A DNA stretch of 61,148 nt from Enteractinococcus helveticum (lineage in GTDB: Bacteria; Actinomycetota; Actinomycetes; Actinomycetales; Micrococcaceae), in contig NZ_LXEY01000117.1 of NCBI RefSeq assembly GCF_001657475.1, positions 1 through 61,148 on the forward strand. Reading direction: 5' to 3'. Under the pieces are notes generated by a model. That model saw only the letters and a list, made by a program, of their open reading frames with translations. It had not been told where the DNA came from and made no database searches. Below are positions 8,852 to 18,274 of this stretch, one piece after another; within the stretch, counting starts at the first letter, position 1, and each line of letters starts with the position of its first letter. Made by a program: the position numbers and the translations under genes.

Positions 8852-9937
8852 TTAAGACTTCAAGAATGAGGCGGTCATGGAGGAGATGGAGGAGCCCAGC
8901 CCCAGCGAGGCGGCAAAGCCACCGGATGCAGCAGATTTTGCGGCAGGTTTCTTGGCCGAGTGCACGGTTTCTGGCCGAGATTGCAGTAGCAGTACGTTTT
9001 CGCCGTCGGGCAGATCGGCGTCAATAGCCCATTCGATGTCCTGTGGTGTGCCGTAGTGTTTCTCAGCGCGTTTGGCCAGCTGTGCGACGGCGGTAAGTTG
9101 CGCGTCCGTCAGGCTGCGGATCTGGCGACGCGCGGCCTCGACTTCGCGCTCGATCAGCGCATTGGTCTTAGCATCGGGCACGAGCTCAACGTGCTTGTCG
9201 CCGATGTGTTCAAAGATGACGTCCAGGGTGACCTTATCGAGCTGGATATTATCCGGGGTCACGGTGCCCGAGACAACTGTTTCACCCATCCCGTAGGAGG
9301 CGTCAACAGTGATTTTGGAGCGATCCCCATTGGTCGGGTCCAGGGTCATGGCCACCCCGGCGACGTCGGCGTTGACCATTTTCTGCACGACAACGGCCAT
9401 CGACAGGCCCTCATTCGGAATGTCGTTTTTCAACCGGTACAGGATGGCCCGGGAGGTAAACAGCGAGGCCCAGCACTGGCGCACGTGCTCGGTGACCGCC
9501 GAGTAGCCCGTCAGCCACAGGTAGGTATCCTGCTGGCCAGCAAACGAGGCATCGGGCAGGTCTTCTGCGGTGGCCGAGGAGCGCACCGCAACTGGGACGG
9601 TCTCATCAAACTGTGCCTGCAGCTGTTCGTAGGCGATCCGGGTGGCTTCGCGGATTGCTTCGGGTACCGGGCACTGCAGGATGAGGTCACGAATTTTGGC
9701 GCTGATTTGGTCGACGGCTGCGACGTTATCGGCATCCAACCCCGCCAGCAACTCATCCACTTGCTCGACCAACGTGGCGTTGAGGAACTGATCAAAGGCT
9801 GCGGTGGTGATCACGAATCCGGGTGGCACGGGCATGCCGGCCGCCGTCATGGTCACCAGCGAGGCGCCTTTGCCGCCGAGGGTTTCTAGCTTCGGTTCGG
9901 TGGCATCATCGAAGTGTTGAATAAATGCGTTCGTCAT
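8852..9937 (-). CDS. creI: ATP-binding (PPDK N-terminal) subunit of aryl-phosphate synthase
   Basis: This 361-residue protein is an isolated pyruvate-phosphate-dikinase N-terminal (ATP-grasp) domain. GGKGASLVTM starts the fold, AVRSSATAEDLPDASFAGQ is the signature ATP-binding stretch around residues 115-135, and a DIEWA-type motif with LLLQSRPET closes it. It lacks a phosphohistidine domain, which is provided by CreH encoded next. Its start overlaps the P450 stop (ATGA), so production is coupled to creJ. Family is unmistakable; the phenolic substrate is inferred from the linked P450 and HD phosphatase. Confidence 0.83.
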   Translation of the reverse strand: MTNAFIQHFDDATEPKLETLGGKGASLVTMTAAGMPVPPGFVITTAAFDQFLNATLVEQVDELLAGLDADNVAAVDQISAKIRDLILQCPVPEAIREATRIAYEQLQAQFDETVPVAVRSSATAEDLPDASFAGQQDTYLWLTGYSAVTEHVRQCWASLFTSRAILYRLKNDIPNEGLSMAVVVQKMVNADVAGVAMTLDPTNGDRSKITVDASYGMGETVVSGTVTPDNIQLDKVTLDVIFEHIGDKHVELVPDAKTNALIEREVEAARRQIRSLTDAQLTAVAQLAKRAEKHYGTPQDIEWAIDADLPDGENVLLLQSRPETVHSAKKPAAKSAASGGFAASLGLGSSISSMTASFLKS

Positions 9938-11223
9938 GCTGAGGCCTCATTCCAGGTCACGTGTACGTGGTGGGGGATTCGCATGGAGATGCTTTCGCGG
10001 AATGGAATCCCTTCCGGTTCGTTGAGTTCCAACGTGGGGATGGCGCTGGTGAGTTCTTCCAGGGCAATCTTGGTTTGGAGCTTGGCGAGCATATTGCCCA
10101 GGCAGTAGTGAATGCCGAAACCAAAGGACAAGTGCTCTCTGGCATTGGACCGGGCGATATCGAAAGTGTCGCCGTCTTCGAAGCGTTCTTCGTCGCGGTT
10201 TGCGGAGCCCATCAGCAAGAGGAGCTCGGCGCCTTCTGGAATTGGCACGCCGCCGATTTCGGTGTCTTTCAGGGCTTTGCGGCGCCACGCGACGATCGAG
10301 CCGGAATAGCGTAGGACTTCGTCGATGGCCTTGGAAATCTTCTTGGGATCCTCCACGATGGCATCCCATTGCTCGCGGTGATCCAGCAGCACGCGGACGG
10401 CGTTGGAAATCAACGTCGTCGTGGTTTCATGCCCTGCAAACAGCAGCGAATACAGCAGTGAGGCAATCTCGTGATCGTCGATTTCGGCGCCATTTTCCTG
10501 ATCCCGCACCATATCTGCTGTCAGGTTGTCCCCGCCCTCGTCATGCGCTCGCTGGACGAGTTCACGGCACCGTGCCCAGTACTCGACAAGATTATGGGCG
10601 TGCGGGATTTGTTCCTCATCTGACAGGTTCGACCAGGTCATCGCGGCACGAGAGTCTGACCAGCGCTTATACTGATCCACGGTCTCAGGGTCGGTATCTT
10701 CACCAATCAGGGTGAGGATCGTGATGGTCGGCAGGCTGTAGGCAACGTCGGCCAAAATGTCGGCGTGTGGGGTATCTTTGGCCAGCATCCGCTCGATCGA
10801 GGCCCGAACATTATCGCGAATCATGGGCTCCAGCACCTTGAAGCGACGCGGGGTAAACGCCTTCTGAGCGACGGCGCGAATCCGGGTGTGTTCCGGTGGA
10901 CGACGAGCGGACAGCCCCGAGTAGACGGTAAAACCGCCGTCTTTCATGATCTGAGTTGCCTGTGGTCCCCGTTTGGTCACCGGAGACTGGGCGTTTTCTG
11001 ACGAGAACGTCTCCCAATCCTCAAAGACGGCTTTCACGTCGTCATAGGCGGAGACCACGTAGAGATTCGTGCGCTCATCGAACATGACCGGTTGTTCTTG
11101 TCGCAGCTTGGCGTAGGCGGGGAATGGATCATTTTGATTGAACGGCTCGTAGCCGTGGTGATCCGCCGGTGCGGCTGCGGCATGTGCGACGGGACATCCG
11201 CCGACTGACTGAGTGCGAGACAT
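9934..11223 (-). CDS. creJ: Cytochrome P450, probable aryl-phosphate methyl hydroxylase
   Basis: This 429-residue bacterial class I P450 has the I-helix motif LLFAGHETTTT, the K-helix EVLRYSG (ExxR) and the heme-binding FGFGIHYCLGN with the thiolate ligand Cys374. In C. glutamicum CreJ oxidises the methyl group of 4-methylphenyl phosphate stepwise, using CreE and CreF as redox partners. All the partner genes lie in this operon. It is the first gene of the operon, starting at ATG 11223 behind AAAGGAGA. It is soluble, with no membrane anchor. The match to CreJ is by operon identity; the P450 call itself is certain. Confidence 0.88.
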   Translation of the reverse strand: MSRTQSVGGCPVAHAAAAPADHHGYEPFNQNDPFPAYAKLRQEQPVMFDERTNLYVVSAYDDVKAVFEDWETFSSENAQSPVTKRGPQATQIMKDGGFTVYSGLSARRPPEHTRIRAVAQKAFTPRRFKVLEPMIRDNVRASIERMLAKDTPHADILADVAYSLPTITILTLIGEDTDPETVDQYKRWSDSRAAMTWSNLSDEEQIPHAHNLVEYWARCRELVQRAHDEGGDNLTADMVRDQENGAEIDDHEIASLLYSLLFAGHETTTTLISNAVRVLLDHREQWDAIVEDPKKISKAIDEVLRYSGSIVAWRRKALKDTEIGGVPIPEGAELLLLMGSANRDEERFEDGDTFDIARSNAREHLSFGFGIHYCLGNMLAKLQTKIALEELTSAIPTLELNEPEGIPFRESISMRIPHHVHVTWNEASA

Positions 11224-11264
11224 CGAACAATCTCCTTTGGCAGTAATGGTTGCAACTCACTGGT

Positions 11265-11345
11265 GTGAGGTACATTACGTCTACTGCCATACAGTGTGGC
11301 TCACCTCACTGCTAAAAGTCCCGTCGAGGCTTCCATCCAGTGGAA
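11265..11345 (-). promoter_or_regulatory. cre operon control region with IclR-type palindrome
   Basis: Between the regulator's 3' end and creJ lie TTCCATCCAGTGGAA (11331-11345), a 6+6 near-palindrome like those before other operons in this window, and an inverted repeat GTGAGGT (11265-11271) with ACCTCAC (11303-11309). CTCACTG also occurs twice directly (11256-11262, 11305-11311). These are good candidate operators for the neighbouring IclR regulator. No strong -35/-10 pair was assigned. Confidence 0.5.
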
Positions 11346-11371
11346 ATGATCTGCGGGAGGTGGGGAGGTGG

Positions 11372-12178
11372 CTACCGCATTTCTTCCGATTCTTCGCCAA
11401 TAAATGCGCCAAGGAGTGTTTCCAGTGGAATATGCGCCGTCGCTTCTTCAATCCGTTTCGAGGTGCCGTATAACACCGGGAGATGGCGAGACATTTCGGT
11501 TGCGGCGTCACTGGAAACTACCAAGCCGATGGCGCATCCGAGGCGACCCGTGTGATAGACCGGCACCGCGATGGAGCTTGCGCCGACGCGAACTTCGTCC
11601 AGGGTGATGCCATACCCGTTTTGGCGGATCGTTTCCAGTTCGGCCGCTAAGACGTTGGGATTGATTTTGGTGCGGGGAGTGAATGCTTCGAGGTCGCGCG
11701 TCAGATACGCTTCAGCAACCCACGGCTCGGAGAATGCCAGAATAACCTTCCCCACGGCGGTGGCATGTAGCGGTAATCTGCCACCTACCCGAGAAGCGCG
11801 AGGCACGCGCCGCGGACCATATACCCGATCAATATAGAGACTCGATGCGCCGTCACGAATGGCAAGCTGGCTGGTGTGACCGGTCAGTGAGTACATGTCT
11901 TGGACAAAGGGGCGTGCCGTGTCCCGGAGTTGGCGGCCGGTGTTCTGGGCGATACTCCACAGTTTGAGGCCCAACTGAATTTTTCCGTGTGGTCCCCGCG
12001 CGAGCATGCCCTCATCGATGAGCTCACCCACCAGACGGTAGGCGGTCGAAAGGGGCAGGTCGGCTTGATCGGCAATTTGTGTAAGGCTCATCGAGCCCCG
12101 CGAGTGTTCGAATGCCGACAGAATTGCTAAAACTTTTGACGTGACGCTGCGCCCGCGCTGCTTCGATCCACCCGCCAT
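11372..12178 (-). CDS. IclR-family transcriptional regulator, probable cre regulator
   Basis: This 268-residue IclR protein has an N-terminal winged helix (roughly residues 13-75; DLPLSTAYRLVGELIDEG is the recognition region) and a C-terminal ligand-binding domain with the family's HATAVGKVILAF and YGITLDEVRVGASSIAVPV. It lies immediately upstream of creJ on the same strand, about 150 bp away, and probably controls the operon in response to an aromatic ligand. The spacing leaves room for its own operator region. It differs clearly from the two other IclR proteins in the window, which resemble each other more. Ligand and sign of regulation are unknown. Confidence 0.85.
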   Translation of the reverse strand: MAGGSKQRGRSVTSKVLAILSAFEHSRGSMSLTQIADQADLPLSTAYRLVGELIDEGMLARGPHGKIQLGLKLWSIAQNTGRQLRDTARPFVQDMYSLTGHTSQLAIRDGASSLYIDRVYGPRRVPRASRVGGRLPLHATAVGKVILAFSEPWVAEAYLTRDLEAFTPRTKINPNVLAAELETIRQNGYGITLDEVRVGASSIAVPVYHTGRLGCAIGLVVSSDAATEMSRHLPVLYGTSKRIEEATAHIPLETLLGAFIGEESEEMR

Positions 12179-12327
12179 GTATCCCTCCCGCTAATGCTTC
12201 TGTAGTCAAGGGTAAGCTGCCGCAGTACGGTGACGAACGATTGCGTGGGGTGACCAGACCGCGTAGCGAACCAACCCCTCATGGCCTCATCCTTAACTGA
12301 GTTATCTACAGGCGCATCCCCGTCATC

Positions 12328-12675
12328 ATGAGAGATGGAAAGATGGAAGGCATGTGGGACACAATGACAGGGCCTATGACCAGCGAATTTAATTTCGAGA
12401 TGGCGCAAATGCTACGTGACTTTGGCGAAAACCTTGCGAAGCTCCACCAGCCACAGTGGCAGGCATCTTTCGAGGAGCTAGCGGATTCATTCGAGCGTGT
12501 AGAAACTCAACAGGATCGTAGCCGCCTTGCAAAGCAGGGATTGGCCTATTTTACCCGGCCACATGGTCTCAACGACTGGCTCAGAGCACTCGAAGGCATG
12601 CCTGACGCTGAGCTTTACTGCATACTGGAACTTAGTTGGGCGCTCACCCAGGAGCTGCTGAAGCGAAACCTGTGA
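12328..12675 (+). CDS. Small acidic hypothetical protein
   Basis: This frame of up to 115 residues is open on the strand opposite the cre operon. The true start is unclear: ATG codons occur at 12328, 12343 and 12352, and the last is preceded by GGAAGG. The body (MAQMLRDFGENLAKL, then LADSFERVETQQDR and LRALEGMPDAELYCILELSWAL) looks helical and coding. No family was confidently recognised. It has no signal peptide or membrane segment. It stands alone between the IclR gene and a decayed nuclease gene. Confidence 0.5.
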   Translation: MRDGKMEGMWDTMTGPMTSEFNFEMAQMLRDFGENLAKLHQPQWQASFEELADSFERVETQQDRSRLAKQGLAYFTRPHGLNDWLRALEGMPDAELYCILELSWALTQELLKRNL

Positions 12676-12783
12676 AAAGCGGCTTGAGCTCTTCGCAGGC
12701 GGGCTCGTTGAGGAAATTAGGCGGTGAACGATCACGAGCCATCTATCTTTTTTGTGCTCGATAGTTAACCGGTGCTTTGTCTT

Positions 12784-13800
12784 TTAACTATCGGCTTCGG
12801 AAGCATCTTCGAACTCGGCGGCAAGCTCAGCTTCGAGCTCCTCGACTGTCGGGAGCCCACGAGCGAATTCTTCGGGCATTGATTATTCTAATTCGGTAGC
12901 CCATTCGGCCACTCCGATTGGGGATTGGAAGCCGCGTAAAGCATATTCAGCTACGATTTTATTTTTCGATTTGCACATGAGGAGGCCGATGGTTGGTTCG
13001 TCATCCGGTTGTGCCAAGAGATCATCAACGGCACTCATACACATGCCGAGCTGTCCGAGGTACCCTGGTTCAAACTTTCCGGTTTTTAGCTCAATAACGA
13101 CGAATCGGCGCAATTTGAAGTTATAAAAGAGAAGGTCAGGAAAAACCTCGTCTCCTGAAATATCGAGCCGCATCTGACGTCCAACGAATGCAAAACCTCG
13201 TCCTAACTCAAGAAGAAACCGTTCTACATGTTCGATCAGCTGATTTTCCAGATCACGTTCAGTCGCGAGGTCAGCAAAGTTTAGAAAGTCGAAAATATAC
13301 GGATCTTTGGTTGCCTCTTGTGAATGTTTAGAGTCACGAAGGGAAAGCGTGGATTTGAAGTTTGTGATTGCGCGGCCTGATCTTTCGAAGAGACGACTGT
13401 CGATCTGCGTAATCAAAGTCTTACGTGACCAGCCTTCTTCAACTGCTTTCTTTGCGTACCAGAGGCGGATCTCGCTGTCGTTGAGCTTGTCGAGGAGAAC
13501 AATATTTTGACCCCATGGCAATTGTGCAACAGACTGTTGCACAATTGCTGGGTCGGGCCAGGCAGCAGCAAAAGTACGCATGTACTTGAGGTTCCGTGGT
13601 GAAAACCCACGAACATCCGGGAACCGTACGCGGAGATCGGACGCAAGACGGTCAATTACTTTCGTACCCCAGCCTTCTTGCAGCTGTTTGCCAAGAATAT
13701 CGTGGCCGATTGCCCAGTATGTAACGATGAGCTCTTGATTGACAGCACGCTGTGCCCGGCGTGCTCCCGCAGAGATTCTTTCACTGACTGTTTGCAGCAA
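12784..13800 (-). pseudogene. YhcG/DUF1016 PDDEXK nuclease-family gene, probably broken
   Basis: The main frame (13800-12883) encodes 305 residues of a DUF1016 protein: the N-terminal domain (VNQELIVTYWAIGHDI, FSPRNLKYMRTFA) and a C-terminal PD-(D/E)xK domain (FPDLLFYNFKLRRFVVIELK). Two signs suggest damage. First, no ATG or GTG exists in frame before DWYPALLQTVSERI, leaving only TTG at 13800, while an adjacent frame has an ATG at about 13902. Second, TAA at 12883-12885 interrupts the usual tail, and the same frame continues with MPEEFARGLPTVEELEAELA, a typical DUF1016 C-terminus, to 12784. The family occurs as type I restriction or toxin-like accessory genes. Function, if any remains, is unknown. 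Confidence 0.7.
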
Positions 13801-13968
13801 TGCCGGATACCAGTCTGGTGTTTCAGACCGGGATGGAGTTTTGGCAAAACTAGTGACTTCGTCGTCGGCTTGATGCTCGCGAAGTTCAACTCGGTGAACA
13901 TGGTCCTATGAGGCCAATCGACGTTCCGCGTAGACATTCCAATGTCTTTGGATATGTTATCTACTGAC

Positions 13969-13990
13969 CTTAGTGACGAGAGCCACTAAG
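13969..13990 (+). promoter_or_regulatory. Inverted repeat before the APC permease
   Basis: CTTAGTG (13969-13975) and CACTAAG (13984-13990) form a perfect 7-bp inverted repeat, 10 bp before the preferred ATG of the permease. It may be an operator covering the ribosome entry region. Confidence 0.35.
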
Positions 13991-13999
13991 ATATTGTCT

Positions 14000-15493
14000 A
14001 TGAGCTCTCGCAAATCAAAGAAAGCGCGGTTATCGCAAAACGGCCAACCTGGTTCGTCCGATAACCAAGGCCTAGCGAAGGTTCTGGGCAACGTCGACAT
14101 CCTATTCGTTGGTTTCGGAGCGATGATCGGTTTCGGATGGATTGTCCTGACGAGCGGGTGGATTCAGGACGCCGGAACACTCGGCGCGATGCTGGCTTTT
14201 GCCATCGGCGGCGTCATCATGATCTTCGTCGGCTTAGTGTACTCTGAGCTTGTTTCGGCCATGCCGCTGGCCGGCGGGGAGCACAATTATCTCCTGCGAT
14301 CCATGGGACCTAAGATCGCGCTATTTGGTTCGTGGGCCATTACCGGTGGGTACATCTCCGTGGTGATGTTCGAAGCCGTTGTCATCCCAGAAACCCTCAT
14401 GTATTGGTTCCCGAATTTGGAAACGATTCACTTATGGAGTTTCGCCGGATTTGATGTCTACCTTAGCTGGGCGCTCATCGGAACCGTCACGGCCGTCATC
14501 ATAGGGTGGATCAATGTTCGTGGGATCCGCACTGCGTCATTAGTGCAGACCTTTATTGTGAGCTTCCTACTGGTCGTGGGCGTGCTGCTGATCGTAGGGG
14601 TGTTTGTTGGTGGTGAGCCGAGTAATACGCAGCCACTCTTTACCGGTGGTGCCTCTGGCATTGTTGCGGTGATGATCGCTGTTCCCTTCCTCTTTGTGGG
14701 GTTCGACGTCATCCCGCAGTCAGCAGAAGAAGCTAACATTCCTCCCCGTAAGATAGGCCAACTCGTCGTCTTCTCAGTCCTGATGGCCATTGTCTGGTAC
14801 CTACTCATTATCCTCACCTCCTCCATGGCAATCCCAGCCGCTGACCTGCCAAACCACGAGCTGGTCACTGCCGATGCACTGGCAGTCTTGTTGGGCCACG
14901 AATTCTGGGGAACCGTGGTCATTGCCGGCGGCGTGGCAGGGATTCTCACCTCGTGGAACGCGTTCCTGATTGGCGCTTCTCGCCTGATGTTCTCTATGGC
15001 ACGCGCCAGGATGATTCCGGCCCTCTTCGGCAAGCTGCATCCGAGGTACCGTACCCCAGCGAATGCCATCATCTTGATCAGTATCTTGGCCGCCTTGGCA
15101 CCCTTCCTGGGATCAGGCATGGTCAACTGGATTGTCAACGCCGGCTCACCGGCCATCGTCATCGCCTATTTCTTGGTTTCCGTGGGCTTCCTGCTGCTCC
15201 GTCGTCATGATCCGAATATGCCACGGCCGTTCCGTGTTGGTGGGAAGAACAACACCGGCGGGGTTGTGATCGGTGTGTTGGCCGTGGGACTGACGCTAGG
15301 TATGTTCCTGATATATCTGCCGCTCACACCCTGGTCGACAGACCTTGGCTGGCCGGCATGGGTCATGTTCGCCATGTGGATGGCCCTTGGCATTTACTAC
15401 ATGTTGCGTCTACCTCGCGGCATTAAGGCTGGCCCGGATGCCGAAGATGAGCTCATTACAGCGGTTGAAGAAAGAAAAGCTGCAGCGTCTTAA
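14000..15493 (+). CDS. APC-superfamily amino acid permease
   Basis: This roughly 497-residue integral membrane protein has about 12 hydrophobic segments. Its opening segment, FVGFGAMIGFGWIV, followed by MPLAGGEHNYL, is the pattern of amino acid/polyamine/organocation permeases. A longer frame begins 9 codons earlier, but the ATG at 14000 leads into a typical basic cytoplasmic N-tail. Substrate cannot be read from sequence. Neighbours are a decayed nuclease gene (divergent) and a decayed flavin hydroxylase, so no pathway link is visible. Confidence 0.8.
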   Translation: MSSRKSKKARLSQNGQPGSSDNQGLAKVLGNVDILFVGFGAMIGFGWIVLTSGWIQDAGTLGAMLAFAIGGVIMIFVGLVYSELVSAMPLAGGEHNYLLRSMGPKIALFGSWAITGGYISVVMFEAVVIPETLMYWFPNLETIHLWSFAGFDVYLSWALIGTVTAVIIGWINVRGIRTASLVQTFIVSFLLVVGVLLIVGVFVGGEPSNTQPLFTGGASGIVAVMIAVPFLFVGFDVIPQSAEEANIPPRKIGQLVVFSVLMAIVWYLLIILTSSMAIPAADLPNHELVTADALAVLLGHEFWGTVVIAGGVAGILTSWNAFLIGASRLMFSMARARMIPALFGKLHPRYRTPANAIILISILAALAPFLGSGMVNWIVNAGSPAIVIAYFLVSVGFLLLRRHDPNMPRPFRVGGKNNTGGVVIGVLAVGLTLGMFLIYLPLTPWSTDLGWPAWVMFAMWMALGIYYMLRLPRGIKAGPDAEDELITAVEERKAAAS

Positions 15494-15545
15494 CAGCCGG
15501 GCCTCTGATTGAGCGGCACAAGTGTCGGTCAGATTCTGGAGTTTT

Positions 15546-15803
15546 GAAGTTCTGGGCTATCACCTTGCGCTCCTCGGCATAGGTTGAAAGTAAAGAGGCT
15601 AGTGCGCGGTCTTCAAGTACGACAGCAAGTTTCCAACCCAGGTTGAACCCGTCGTGGATCGACACGTTCATTCCTTGTCCGGCCTTGGTACAATGGGCCT
15701 GGCATGCGTCTCCCGTGATGAATGCTCGCGGGGTACGAATCTCTCTGCGTTCATCGGGTACATCGTCAAAACCATCGCTAATTCGATGGGCAACCTCATA
15801 CAC
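15546..15803 (-). pseudogene. Remnant of an FAD aromatic hydroxylase (phenol 2-/3-hydroxybenzoate 4-monooxygenase type)
   Basis: About 86 codons match the C-terminal part of the FAD-binding domain of flavoprotein monooxygenases: TPRAFITGDACQAHCTKAGQG is close to the usual GDAxHxxxPxxGQGMN motif, then MNVSIHDGFNLGWKLAVVL, then TYAEERKVIAQ. The N-terminal FAD fold, substrate domain and thioredoxin-like C-terminus are all absent and no full-length frame surrounds it. It is a leftover of a phenol or hydroxybenzoate hydroxylase. This is notable beside the cre operon, whose product 4-hydroxybenzoate needs such an enzyme elsewhere. Confidence 0.75.
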
Positions 15804-16020
15804 AGTGGAACGGTGTACTCCATTGCTTTTGCCGCATCGAACCCCCCATGTGCATTCGGTGCTGTTTGGGGCGACCAAACTTGACCACATTGATTCTGCG
15901 GTACGCGGTCTCTCGCTTGCAGTTCGCAAAGGCGACGAAATTCGCTCCAGTGCACGCGAGTTAGGAATTTCTGCGAATCAACCAGATCCGCCATTGGATG
16001 ACACGTCCTGGGCGCCGGCA

Positions 16021-16413
16021 ATCACAATCGCCTAGCAACAGCCCCTTACTTAATGGAAGCTGTCTTCTACATCCAAGCCTCGGTGAGCATGTTACTCACT
16101 GAGGCTTGGATATATACACCACCTGAGCCCACATGTACATTTGCTGGCTTCGGACTACTTTGGTCGATTTTTAAAGCTGATGATGGTTGGTAAATACATC
16201 AGTCGATTCAATGTTTCCAGATGTCATGGAGTGCGGGCAGCAATCACCGCCACGTGCATGCGTCCTGGCGATTTCTAGCCGTTATCGAGTGGATTGAGAC
16301 ATTACTCGCAGTTGAACCTTCTCAAAGATAGCGTTCATGCCGAAAGTCTCTCGCGGTATTGTCGTTGCGTGCTAGCTAGACCCGCTCTCGCGCAACGACT
16401 GTTCAACGAGGAA
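16021..16413. other. Gene-free stretch with a strong bidirectional terminator
   Basis: ATCCAAGCCTCGGTGAG (16072-16088) and CTCACTGAGGCTTGGAT (16096-16112) form a 17-bp stem with one G-T mismatch and a 7-nt loop, flanked by TATATA on the right. It likely terminates leftward transcription of the flavoprotein gene at 16414-18147. The remaining bases to 16413 show no coding signal. Confidence 0.65.
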
Positions 16414-18147
16414 TTAGCCGTGAGCAGCGTGTCGTGCGGCAACCCAACCAAAGGTCATAGCGGCACCTACTTGGGTGCCAGCTCCCGGGTATTCGGAGGC
16501 CATGACCGATTGCGCGTCGTTGCCGGCTGAATATAGACCTGGGATGGCAGCGCCGTCGTTATCAACGACCTGAGCGTGTTCATTGGTTGACATCCCAAAA
16601 ACCGTGGTCAGGGGAGTGGGTACAACCGCGATCGCATAGTAGGGGGCTTTTTCAACCGGTCCGATATTCGGGTTTGGCCCGTGGTTTGGATCGCCCGCAG
16701 CAATACCGAACTCTAATTCGCCCTTATGGAAGTCCTCATCCACGCCGGTCTTGGCAAAGCCGTTGTAACGATCGACTGTCCGCCGGAGCCCCGTAGCGTC
16801 GACACCAATGTTTGCCGCGAGTTCTTCGAGGGTATTTCCGACGCGCAGGTAGCCGGTGTCGATGTATTTCTTCAGGGCTGCTTTTGGCAGGTGCGGCATG
16901 GTGATCATACCCAGGCCGTATTTCGCCAGTGTCCGCGAATCGACAACCAGCCAAGCTGGGATCGATTCTGTTGTTGCGTTTGCTTCATACATTGCGCGAA
17001 CGAACCGGTGGTATGAGACCGATTCATCGACGAACCGTTCACCAGCGGCGTTGACGGCGATGACTCCTGGTTTACCGCGATCCCAGATGTGTGGGAAGAC
17101 TGCAGTTGAACCGTCAGCGCGCGTGCCGATCGACGACGGGAACCACAGTGCGTTTTCGCCGTTGTCGTTGCCGATGCCTGCACCGATCTCGCGCGCCATT
17201 TTCATCGTGTCGCCCGTAGCGCCTTCGGCTGCTCGGGAGAACTGAGGGGTCGGGGATGGCAGGTACTGTTCGCGGAGCTCAGGCGATTGGGCGAATCCAC
17301 CAGCTGCCAGCACGATGCCCTTATTCGCTTTAATGCGATGTTCTTTGCCGCGATGACCAACAACTGCACCGATGACCCGGCCGGTGTTGTCTTCGCGGAT
17401 GAGTTGAGTGGTCTGAGCGTTGAGCCAAACATCTCCGCCACGTCGCAGCGTTTCATAGTACATGCGTGCTGTCAGGGCATTGCCCATTACTAAGCGCGTT
17501 CCACGAGGATTCGATACCCGGTCGACTGCCCAACGAGTACCGAGTTTCAATGCGGTGCCAACAGCTTTTGCGGTTGCGGCAGGTCTTTTCGAGAACAGCC
17601 CCAACAGTGTGCTCACTTCAGGACGACGAACCATCAGTTCCCCGCCCATCAGCGCGAACTCGGGAACTGGACGACGCACATTGCGGAATCGAACTTTGCC
17701 GAGTTTACGACCATCGAACGGTTCGGGTTCAAGTGCTCGACCGGTCTTGCCGGTTTCCGGAAGTTCAGAGTGGTAATCGACCACAGCTGGTGAGCGGAGG
17801 AAACGCACATCGAGACGCTCCATGTATTTGAGCATTTCTGGGCCGTTGTCTACATAGGACATGCGCAGTTTCTTGTCGGCTTTGTCTCCCACTACTGCAT
17901 CAAGATAGCGCTCCACTTTTTCTCGACTGTCGTCGATACCATCTTGTTTCTGGAAATGGTTATTGGGTATCCAACACGTACCAGCCGAGTAGGCGGTCGT
18001 ACCGCCGATGTAATCGGTCTTTTCCAGCGCCAGCACCTTGAGCCCTTCGGCCGTACCGGTGAGTGCGGCTGAGAGGCCGGCGGCTCCGGTACCTAATACG
18101 AGTAGGTCAACCTCGAGGTCCCATGCAGGGTCGGTGTGTTGGTTCAT
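16414..18147 (-). CDS. FAD-dependent dehydrogenase/desaturase, KstD-like (flavoprotein A)
   Basis: This 577-residue flavoprotein belongs to the 3-ketosteroid delta1-dehydrogenase/fumarate-reductase superfamily. The N-terminal FAD fold reads [12 protein letters not shown], followed by [10 protein letters not shown]. The C-terminal substrate-side motif PYYA (about 502-505) carries the tyrosine that KstD enzymes use, and GLYSAGN precedes the final FAD contact YPGAGTQVG. The expected reaction is FAD-linked dehydrogenation next to a ring ketone. It is transcribed divergently from an IclR regulator, with a palindromic operator between. ATG at 18147 has AAGG upstream. Whether the substrate is a steroid or a small alicyclic acid is not known. 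Confidence 0.85.
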   Translation of the reverse strand: MNQHTDPAWDLEVDLLVLGTGAAGLSAALTGTAEGLKVLALEKTDYIGGTTAYSAGTCWIPNNHFQKQDGIDDSREKVERYLDAVVGDKADKKLRMSYVDNGPEMLKYMERLDVRFLRSPAVVDYHSELPETGKTGRALEPEPFDGRKLGKVRFRNVRRPVPEFALMGGELMVRRPEVSTLLGLFSKRPAATAKAVGTALKLGTRWAVDRVSNPRGTRLVMGNALTARMYYETLRRGGDVWLNAQTTQLIREDNTGRVIGAVVGHRGKEHRIKANKGIVLAAGGFAQSPELREQYLPSPTPQFSRAAEGATGDTMKMAREIGAGIGNDNGENALWFPSSIGTRADGSTAVFPHIWDRGKPGVIAVNAAGERFVDESVSYHRFVRAMYEANATTESIPAWLVVDSRTLAKYGLGMITMPHLPKAALKKYIDTGYLRVGNTLEELAANIGVDATGLRRTVDRYNGFAKTGVDEDFHKGELEFGIAAGDPNHGPNPNIGPVEKAPYYAIAVVPTPLTTVFGMSTNEHAQVVDNDGAAIPGLYSAGNDAQSVMASEYPGAGTQVGAAMTFGWVAARHAAHG

Positions 18148-18228
18148 GGTGGAAGTACCTTAGAAATCGGAGAAGAAAACGTTGCTGTTTCTGATCATCA
18201 AGGCGTGGATCACGAATTCCAAGCAATA

Positions 18229-18243
18229 TCCCATTGGATGGGA
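18229..18243. promoter_or_regulatory. IclR-type palindrome, divergent promoter
   Basis: TCCCATTGGATGGGA is a perfect 6+6 palindrome around TGG, between the divergent flavoprotein A and IclR genes. It matches the pattern seen at 11331, 19081, 31154, 32085 and 33761. Confidence 0.6.
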
Positions 18244-18274
18244 AGTGCGGTAGTGGGTCAGCTACCATGAAGCC

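Noticed and set aside
15850..16021. Possible aldo/keto reductase C-terminal fragment on the minus strand
   Set aside because: Only a weak VIAGAQ-like match was seen, interrupted by a stop, which is too little to call.
16414..18147. Steroid degradation locus
   Set aside because: The flavoproteins resemble KstD, but no kstR-type regulator, ring-cleavage hydrolase, CoA ligase or Mce-type importer accompanies them. MHS acid permeases point to smaller acids.
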